Assembly (NCBI RefSeq): GCF_001418225.1
Contig: NZ_LIPT01000002.1
Coordinates: 549,126 to 613,125, forward strand
Length of the DNA: 64,000 nt
Origin: Pannonibacter indicus
GTDB taxonomy: Bacteria > Pseudomonadota > Alphaproteobacteria > Rhizobiales > Stappiaceae
Reading direction: 5' to 3'
Positions within the stretch are counted from its first letter, which is position 1. Every line of letters begins with the position of its first letter. Shown here piece by piece: positions 58,589 through 64,000 of this stretch. The notes beneath the pieces were generated by a model that saw nothing but the letters and a program-made list of their open reading frames with translations, searched no databases and had not been told where the DNA came from. Made by a program: the position numbers and the translations under genes.

Positions 58589-59965
58589 ATGAAGAAGTCT
58601 TTCGCTTATGCCGCAATCGGCATGGCGGTACTCGGTCTGATGGCCGATCCGGGCCTGGCCCAGACCGCTGCACCGGCTGCAGAAGCTGCCACTGAAACCG
58701 CCGCTGCTGCCGCCGAGGCGCCGGCTTATGCCCTGGCCGCCGACACGGCCTATATCTTCAACACGCTGCTGTTCCTTCTGGGCGGCTTCCTCGTCATGTG
58801 GATGGCGGCCGGCTTTGCCATGCTGGAAGCGGGCCTCGTGCGGTCCAAGAACGTGTCGATGCAGTGCCTGAAGAACATTGCGCTCTATTCCATCGCCGGC
58901 ATCCTGTTCTGGCTCACCGGCTACAACCTCATGTACACCGGCGTCGACGGCGGTTTCATGGGCTCCTTCGGCCCCTATTCCTTCGATCCGGTCGGCGGCA
59001 ATGCGCTGGACACCGGTTATTCGACGGCCTCCGACTGGTTCTTCCAGATGGTTTTCGTCGCCACCGCTGCTTCGATCGTCTCCGGCACGCTGGCCGAGCG
59101 CATCAAGCTGTGGCCTTTTCTCCTCTTCACCGTTGTCCTGACCGGCCTGCTGTACCCGATCGCGGGCTCCTGGCAGTGGGGCAAGGGCTGGCTCTCAGTG
59201 ATGGGCTTCTCCGACTTCGCCGGTTCCACGCTGGTGCACTCCGTCGGTGGCTGGGCGGCGCTTGCCGGTGCCATCGTCCTCGGCGCCCGCAAGGGCAAGT
59301 ACACCTCCAGCGGCCAGGTCATCCCGATGCCGGGCTCGTCCATTCCGCTGGCCACCCTCGGCACGTTCATCCTGTGGCTCGGCTGGTTCGGCTTCAACGG
59401 TGCTTCGCAGCTCGCCATGGGCACGATCGGTGACGTGACCGACATCTCCCGCATCTTCGCCAATACCAACATGGCTGCTGCCGGTGGTGTGGTGGCTGCC
59501 ATGGCCCTGACCCAGATCCTCTACAAGAAGGTCGACGTCACCATGGCGCTCAACGGTGCGCTGGCCGGTCTCGTGTCCATCACCGCCGAGCCGCTGAACC
59601 CGACTGTTGCACAGGCGGTCTTCATCGGTGCCGTTGGCGGCGCGCTGGTCGTCTTCGTCGTGCCGCTGCTCGACAAGCTGAAGATTGACGACGTTGTCGG
59701 TGCCATCCCGGTCCACCTCGTCTGCGGCATCTGGGGCACCCTGATCGTGCCGCTGTCCAATGCAGACACCTCTTATGGCGTCCAGCTGATCGGCATTGCC
59801 TCCTACGGCGCCTTCATCTTCGTGACCTCGCTGGTTCTGTGGATGATCCTCAAGGCCACCGTCGGCATCCGCGTCAGCCCCGAGGAAGAGGCTCTCGGCC
59901 TCGACAAGGTGGAAATCGGCGTCGAAGCCTATCCGGAGTTCGGTCAGGGCTCCCAGCGCCTCTGA
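58589..59965 (+). CDS. amtB: Ammonium transporter AmtB
   Basis: AmtB is the trimeric ammonium channel of the inner membrane. The 458 residues start with a signal peptide (KKSFAYAAIGMAVLGLMADP, cleavage near GLAQ) and an Ala/Glu-rich spacer. Eleven helices follow, with FWLTGYNLMY, the conserved VHSVGGWAAL and the pore-associated ALNGALAGLVSITAEP; PVHLVCGIWGTL is also present. ATG 58589 is preferred to GTG 58580. It is co-transcribed with glnK and followed by a terminator. Confidence 0.97.
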   Translation: MKKSFAYAAIGMAVLGLMADPGLAQTAAPAAEAATETAAAAAEAPAYALAADTAYIFNTLLFLLGGFLVMWMAAGFAMLEAGLVRSKNVSMQCLKNIALYSIAGILFWLTGYNLMYTGVDGGFMGSFGPYSFDPVGGNALDTGYSTASDWFFQMVFVATAASIVSGTLAERIKLWPFLLFTVVLTGLLYPIAGSWQWGKGWLSVMGFSDFAGSTLVHSVGGWAALAGAIVLGARKGKYTSSGQVIPMPGSSIPLATLGTFILWLGWFGFNGASQLAMGTIGDVTDISRIFANTNMAAAGGVVAAMALTQILYKKVDVTMALNGALAGLVSITAEPLNPTVAQAVFIGAVGGALVVFVVPLLDKLKIDDVVGAIPVHLVCGIWGTLIVPLSNADTSYGVQLIGIASYGAFIFVTSLVLWMILKATVGIRVSPEEEALGLDKVEIGVEAYPEFGQGSQRL

Positions 59966-60008
59966 TCCGGACCAGCTCTCCCAGGAGCAGGCCATATGGC
60001 CAAACCTC

Positions 60009-60036
60009 AAGCCCGGGGTACGCGCCCCGGGCTTTT
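60009..60036 (+). terminator. Intrinsic terminator of glnK-amtB
   Basis: AAGCCCGGGG/CCCCGGGCTT arms (10 bp, perfect; 60009-60018 and 60025-60034) with a 6-base loop lead into a T-run, 43 bases past the amtB stop. Confidence 0.93.
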
Positions 60037-60169
60037 TGTGAGCGTTCCTCATCCTCCGGCATGCAATCCTCTCTTCTGCGGATTTGCAATGGCGCCGCCG
60101 CCGCATTAAAAAGCCCGTCGCCGGGTGGTGCGTGAATAAGCAGTTTTGACGGGCAGAGGAGCCAGGATC

Positions 60170-60730
60170 ATGGCAAGCAAAGACTATGCATTGGTGCAGA
60201 TCGCCTTTTATGCGGCGCTGATTGCGGTGCTGGGGCAGTTTCCGCCCTTCGCCATTCCGTTCCTGGCAGGTGTGCCCATCACTGCGCAGACCCTTGGCGT
60301 GATGCTGGCCGGTGTGATGCTGGGCTCCGTGCGCGGCGGCCTGTCCATGCTGCTCTTCCTCTTCGCCGTGGCGCTGGGCGCACCGCTTTTGGCCGGCGGG
60401 CGCGGGGGGCTTGCCGTCTTTGCCGGACCTTCCGCAGGCTTCCTCATCGGCTGGCCCATCGGCGCCTTCGTCGCGGGCTTCATCATGGAGCGCAGCCGCA
60501 ATCTGCCGGTGCTTGCCGCCGCTGCCCTCTCGGCAGCTGTGGGCGGCGTTGGTGTTGTCTATCTCTTCGGCATCCCGGGCCTGATCATCCTGGCCGATCT
60601 GCCCTTCACCAAGGCCTTGGCAGGCACGGCCATTTATCTGCCGGGTGACCTCATCAAGGTCGCGATCACCGCCGTGGTGGCGCAGACGGTTGCCCGCGGC
60701 CTGCCGCGCGCCCTGCTGAGCCGGCCATGA
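60170..60730 (+). CDS. bioY: Biotin transporter BioY
   Basis: BioY is the biotin-binding S component of an ECF transporter. The 186-residue hydrophobic protein has about six helices and the family segment GVPITAQTLGVMLAGVMLGS, then LLAGGRGGLAVFAGPSAGFL with the Gly-rich substrate loop, and YLPGDLIKVAITAVVA. ATG 60170 has AGGA a few bases upstream. It overlaps the next gene by four bases and is separated by 44 kb from bioMN, which presumably energise it. Confidence 0.92.
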   Translation: MASKDYALVQIAFYAALIAVLGQFPPFAIPFLAGVPITAQTLGVMLAGVMLGSVRGGLSMLLFLFAVALGAPLLAGGRGGLAVFAGPSAGFLIGWPIGAFVAGFIMERSRNLPVLAAAALSAAVGGVGVVYLFGIPGLIILADLPFTKALAGTAIYLPGDLIKVAITAVVAQTVARGLPRALLSRP

Positions 60731-62175
60731 GTTTCACCGGGGCGGCGCTGGCGCATCACGCGGCCACCCGCCCCGGCCAGACCGCACTGGTTTGCGGCGG
60801 GGCAAGTTTCACTTTCGCCGCGCTGCAAACCCGGGTCGAAGCGCTGGCTCTTCAGCTGCACCGTCGCCTGCCTGCTGTATCCTCCCGTCAGCCGCGCATT
60901 GGTATCTTTCTGGAAGATCCCTTGCAGGCGCTGATGGCCTTCTTTGCTGCAGGCCGGGCCGGGGGCATTGCCCTGATGCTCGACACCACATGGCCCGATG
61001 CCCTGCGCGATCAGATCCTCGCCGCCTCTGCGCCTGATCTTGTCCTTGATGCCGCCGGTTTTCCGGCGCTGATGGCAGAGGCGGAGGAACGGAAGGAAAC
61101 GGCAGGGACGCCGCTGCCCTTTCCCGCGCCGGAAGATCTTTTCTATGCCGGCTTCACCTCCGGCTCGACGGGTGTGCCCAAGGGCTTTGCCCGCACCCAC
61201 CGCTCCTGGACGGAAAGTTTCCGCCTGAGCGCTGCTGCCTTCGGCACCTCACCTCAGGACAAGGTGCTGGTCTGCGGCGGGCTGGTGCATTCGCTGCATC
61301 TTTATGCGGCGGTCGAAGGGCTTTGCGCCGGAGCGGGCGTTGAGGTCATGCCGCGTTTCCAGCCGAGGGCCGTGGCCCGCCGCCTGGCGCAAGGCGGCAC
61401 CACCATGCTCTATGCGACGCCGACCCAGCTGCAGCTGATCTTGCGCGAAGTGGAGGCCGCGCCGTCCTTGCGGCTTGTCCTGTCGAGCGGCGCCAAGCTG
61501 CAACCGGAGGACCGGCAGATGCTGACCCGCCGTCTGCCCGGCGTGCGGACCTGCGAGTTCTACGGCGCCTCCGAAATGAGCTTCATCTCCCTGCAGGATG
61601 GCACGGGGCCGGAGGCGTCCGTCGGGCACCCCTTTCCCGGAGTGGAGGTGGAAATCCGCGATGGGCAGGGCCACGTTCTGCCGAGTGGCGGGGCCGGGCA
61701 TTTGTGGGTGCGCAGCCCGCTGCTGTTCGACCGCTATATATGCGGCGGCGGGGAAGAAGTGCGCTGGCAGGACGGCTGGCTGACCATCGGTGACCGGGGC
61801 TGGCTTGATGAGGCGGGCTTTCTCTATCTCGCGGGCCGCGACAAGCGGATGATCAACAGCTCCGGCCTCAATATCTTTCCCGAAGAGGTGGAGAAGGTGC
61901 TGCGCGCCGTGCCCGGGGTGACGGCCGCCGCCGTCTTCGGCGCGCCGGACCGTCTGCGCGGGCAAAGACTGGCGGCCGCCATCTGGCCGGAACCGGAAGC
62001 CGCTGACCGTCTGAAGGACGGCAGCCAGCTGCGGCGCGCCGTGCTGACGGCCCTGGGCCGTGCCCGTTGTCCGCGTGCCTTTCTCCTGTTCGAGGCCTTT
62101 CCCCTGACGCCGGGCGGCAAGACGGATCTTCCGGCGCTGGAACGGGCTGTCCATGCCCGGCTGCAGACGAGGTGA
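60727..62175 (+). CDS. AMP-forming acyl-CoA synthetase, YhfT-like
   Basis: The 482 residues form an adenylate-forming ligase: ATP loop FTSGSTGVPKGFARTHRSW, YGASEMS, the hinge aspartate motif DGWLTIGDRGW, GRDKRMINSSGLNIFPEE and the catalytic C-terminal Lys in TPGGKTDLPAL. Such enzymes activate a carboxylic acid to its CoA ester. Coupling to bioY (ATGA overlap) and to a thiolase-like gene resembles the Bacillus yhfU-yhfT-yhfS cluster of the biotin regulon, as I recall it. A pimeloyl-CoA or related precursor-supply role is therefore likely but unproven. Confidence 0.85.
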   Translation: MSFTGAALAHHAATRPGQTALVCGGASFTFAALQTRVEALALQLHRRLPAVSSRQPRIGIFLEDPLQALMAFFAAGRAGGIALMLDTTWPDALRDQILAASAPDLVLDAAGFPALMAEAEERKETAGTPLPFPAPEDLFYAGFTSGSTGVPKGFARTHRSWTESFRLSAAAFGTSPQDKVLVCGGLVHSLHLYAAVEGLCAGAGVEVMPRFQPRAVARRLAQGGTTMLYATPTQLQLILREVEAAPSLRLVLSSGAKLQPEDRQMLTRRLPGVRTCEFYGASEMSFISLQDGTGPEASVGHPFPGVEVEIRDGQGHVLPSGGAGHLWVRSPLLFDRYICGGGEEVRWQDGWLTIGDRGWLDEAGFLYLAGRDKRMINSSGLNIFPEEVEKVLRAVPGVTAAAVFGAPDRLRGQRLAAAIWPEPEAADRLKDGSQLRRAVLTALGRARCPRAFLLFEAFPLTPGGKTDLPALERAVHARLQTR

Positions 62176-62179
62176 GGCC

Positions 62180-63346
62180 ATGACCGGCACAACGGCGCAT
62201 GGCCCCGTGATTGTGGCTGCCCGGCGCTCGCCCGTGGCCCCGCGCGGCGGCGCCTTTGCGCGGCTGGACCTGGCGCAACTGGGCGCGCCCGTGCTGCAGG
62301 CAGCCCTCGCGGATGCCGGGCTGCCCGTGGAGGCGGTGGATGAAGTGATCCTTGGCAATGCGCTGGGCGCGGGCGGCAATCCCGCCCGGCTGGTGGCCCT
62401 GGCCGCAGGCCTGCCGCAGACCGTCAGCGCCATGACCGCCGACCGGCAATGCTGCTCCGGCCTTGACGCGGTGATCCTCGCAGCCCGCGCCATCCGGGCC
62501 GGGGAGGCGGATGTGGTCATTGCGGGCGGCGTTGAAAGTTTCTCCCGCGCGCCGGTCCGCATGCACCGCCCGCTGCAGAAGGGTGCCGTGCCTGTTGCCT
62601 ATGACCGTCCGGCCTTTGCGCCGCCGCCGTTTCCGGATCCGGACCCGGCAGAGGCCGCAGCCAGGCTGGCGCTGCATATGCAGATCAGCCGTGAGGCACA
62701 GGAAGCCTATGCCCGTGCCAGCCATGCGGCCGCCTTGCGGGCTCAGGCGGCCGGAGATCTCGCAGCGGAGACGGTTCCGCTGGCAGACCTTGACGCGGAT
62801 GCCTTCACCCGTCCGCTTGAGGCCAGGCTGCAGTCCCGGCTTCCGGTGCTTGCAGGCGGATACGCCTATGGGCTGACAGCATCGACCATCGCCGTGGAAG
62901 CCGATGCAGCGGCGATCCTTGTGATGATGAGCCGCAAGGAAGCTGAGCACCGGGGTTTGATGCCTCTGGCCGCAGTGGGGCAGGGCGTCATGACCGGAGG
63001 CGATCCGGCCAATCCGGCGGCGGGGGCGCATGAGGCGGCGCTGGAGCTCTTCCGCCGCACCGGCATGAGCCTTGAAGACATCTCTGTTGTGGAGCTGATG
63101 GAGGCCTTCGCCGTTCAGGCGATGGTGAGCCGCAGGGCGCTCGGCCTTGGCCTTGATGATCTGCGCGTCAATCAGCGCGGCGGGGCGCTGGCTCGTGGCC
63201 ATCCCATTGGTGCATCCGGCGCCATATTGGCGGTCCGGCTCGCCCATATCCTCGCCAAGGGGCCGCGCAAGGGCATAGGACTGGCTGCGATTGCCGCCGC
63301 CGGAGGGCTCGGAACGGCCTTGCTTCTACAGTCCACACGGGCTTGA
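62180..63346 (+). CDS. Thiolase-family protein lacking the second catalytic cysteine, YhfS-like
   Basis: The 388 residues follow the thiolase fold. The nucleophilic Cys is in TADRQCCSGLDAV and the active-site His in RGGALARGHPIGASGA, with ELMEAFAVQAM in place of the usual NEAFA. At the end, where thiolases have C-x-G, the sequence is LAAIAAAGGLGTALL, so the acid/base cysteine appears to be replaced by Ala. It may be a condensing enzyme with altered chemistry or a non-thiolytic acyl-CoA-binding protein. It is the third gene of the bioY operon, 4 bases after the ligase stop. Confidence 0.82.
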   Translation: MTGTTAHGPVIVAARRSPVAPRGGAFARLDLAQLGAPVLQAALADAGLPVEAVDEVILGNALGAGGNPARLVALAAGLPQTVSAMTADRQCCSGLDAVILAARAIRAGEADVVIAGGVESFSRAPVRMHRPLQKGAVPVAYDRPAFAPPPFPDPDPAEAAARLALHMQISREAQEAYARASHAAALRAQAAGDLAAETVPLADLDADAFTRPLEARLQSRLPVLAGGYAYGLTASTIAVEADAAAILVMMSRKEAEHRGLMPLAAVGQGVMTGGDPANPAAGAHEAALELFRRTGMSLEDISVVELMEAFAVQAMVSRRALGLGLDDLRVNQRGGALARGHPIGASGAILAVRLAHILAKGPRKGIGLAAIAAAGGLGTALLLQSTRA

Positions 63347-63384
63347 GTGCGCCTGCGAAGAATTTTCGCGGCGCGGCAAGTGCC

Positions 63385-63459
63385 TGTTGATAAACATTTT
63401 TCCCCGTTTCGTGGCTGATTTCTGCGGCTTTTGCGGGCTTGTAAGCCAGCTTATCCACA
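63385..63459. other. Two DnaA-box-like sites upstream of the rRNA operon
   Basis: TTATCCACA at 63451-63459 is a perfect match to the consensus DnaA box. TGTTGATAA at 63385-63393 reads TTATCAACA on the minus strand, one mismatch from it. They lie between the thiolase gene and the rrn promoter. No further boxes or AT-rich unwinding region are evident, so an origin is not claimed. Confidence 0.5.
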
Positions 63460-63510
63460 TGGGAGCCGCAAAAATAATCAGCGGCTGCAAAAAAATCGGA
63501 CAGAAGGTTG

Positions 63511-63539
63511 TTGACGGGGGCAGGGGAGCTGCGTATAAG
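63511..63539 (+). promoter_or_regulatory. Promoter of the rRNA operon
   Basis: TTGACG (63511-63516), a 17-base spacer and TATAAG (63534-63539) give a strong sigma-70 promoter about 400 bases before 16S rRNA. The 590 bases from 63347 to 63935 otherwise contain only leader elements and no gene. Confidence 0.85.
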
Positions 63540-63655
63540 CCTGTTCATCGACGGCGGCAACGTCGCTGGCGGCGGGAACGCTGTTCCCGAGACTTCCCGG
63601 CAGGGTGGCTTTTGTGGCTGAATGAGAGTTCGGCGGCGGTTTTCTGCTGGGTGAT

Positions 63656-63684
63656 GAACGAGAGATCGTTCTGTTCTTTGACAA
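63656..63684 (+). promoter_or_regulatory. rRNA leader boxB-boxA antitermination site
   Basis: A perfect hairpin GAACGA-GAGA-TCGTTC (63656-63671) is directly followed by TGTTCTTTGACAA (63672-63684), close to the boxA consensus TGCTCTTTAACAA. Together they match the NusB/NusA antitermination signal of rRNA operons. Confidence 0.82.
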
Positions 63685-63935
63685 TCAGGTATTTGAAGGA
63701 AGGGAAACGCGGCCGGCGTTGACTTTGTGCTTCGGCGGATCTGGTGACAGATTTGCCAAGAGGCAAGAGTTACGGACAGGTACGTTTCTTTTTCGGAAAA
63801 AGAAGCAAGGAAGACACATTTTGGCCGAGAGGCCTTGATGGTCTCTGTCGAGTTCTGTGTCCTGAGAAGGGTGCAGGAACTTTGAGTGCTTTATGCAGCG
63901 ATTGAGAATTGGTGCCTGAGATTGAACTTTTGTTT

Positions 63936-64000
63936 AACCTGAGAGTTTGATCCTGGCTCAGAACGAACGCTGGCGGCAGGCTTAACACATGCAAGTCGAA
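63936..64000 (+). rRNA. rrs: 16S ribosomal RNA, 5' end only
   Basis: The conserved AGAGTTTGATCCTGGCTCAG begins at 63942 and runs into GAACGAACGCTGGCGGCAGG and ACACATGCAAGTCGAA, an alphaproteobacterial sequence. The mature 5' end is estimated a few bases upstream. The rest lies beyond the window. Confidence 0.97.

Noticed and set aside
60050..60170. BioR operator upstream of bioY
   Set aside because: I looked for TTAT-4-ATAA palindromes here and upstream of bioM and found none.
63385..63560. Replication origin
   Set aside because: Only two DnaA-like boxes, no cluster, no AT-rich unwinding element and no dnaA, hemE or parAB nearby.

Overview
This is a gene-dense, high-GC chromosomal window from an alphaproteobacterium. 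Several things point to the order Hyphomicrobiales (Rhizobiales), possibly a Stappiaceae/Pannonibacter-like genus: the 5' end of the 16S rRNA gene at the right edge, the 1,605-residue NAD-dependent glutamate dehydrogenase, the type II ArgC, a CenR-like regulator and the ccmABCDG block beside an aconitase. The genus is a guess from gene content. Almost everything is core metabolism or housekeeping. I saw no phage, insertion sequence, CRISPR array or tRNA gene.

Layout. 1-6.7 kb, minus strand: a chemoreceptor cut by the left edge, then purH, a heparinase-II/III-like protein and rsmB. 6.8-8.3 kb: htpX diverges from a small SdhAF4-type gene. 8.4-16.6 kb, plus strand: aminotransferase-ftsK (overlapping), lolA, an unassigned ATP-grasp ligase overlapping a DNA glycosylase, and the energy module of a biotin-type ECF transporter (bioMN). 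16.6-19 kb, minus strand: a complete preQ1-forming operon queC-queD-queE-queF headed by a preQ1-I riboswitch. 19.1-23.8 kb: a small orphan gene, then ftsY, mtaB, dapF and an L,D-transpeptidase-like gene. 24-25.2 kb: a CenR-like response regulator and a cyclic-nucleotide-binding protein. 25.2-28.6 kb, minus strand: msrQ, leuD, argC and a decayed AhpD-like pseudogene. 28.6-36.7 kb: NAD-GDH, gluQ, an AEC permease and a soluble hybrid histidine kinase.

36.9-46.2 kb: acnA and acnB are transcribed divergently, followed by the cytochrome c maturation genes ccmABCDG. 46.2-52.3 kb: an apparently self-contained sugar-acid locus. It has a TRAP transporter (dctPQM) and a GntR/FCD regulator on one strand, facing an enolase-superfamily dehydratase and an SDR oxidoreductase on the other, with a palindromic candidate operator between. 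52.4-57.8 kb: single genes (DUF1223, cation efflux, DsbA-like isomerase, PAP2 phosphatase, low-MW phosphatase, pterin dehydratase, TusA-like, DUF924). 58-60 kb: glnK-amtB behind a sigma-54 promoter. 60.1-63.3 kb: bioY overlapping an acyl-CoA ligase and followed by a thiolase-like gene. 63.35-64 kb: the promoter and leader of a ribosomal RNA operon, then the first bases of 16S rRNA.

The clearest non-coding signals are the preQ1 riboswitch, the glnK sigma-54 promoter, several intrinsic terminators and the rrn leader (promoter, boxB, boxA). The most interesting leads are the bioY-ligase-thiolase operon, whose thiolase lacks its second catalytic cysteine and which lies 44 kb from bioMN; the ATP-grasp/glycosylase pair; and the sugar-acid TRAP locus. 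I found no convincing wholly new system.
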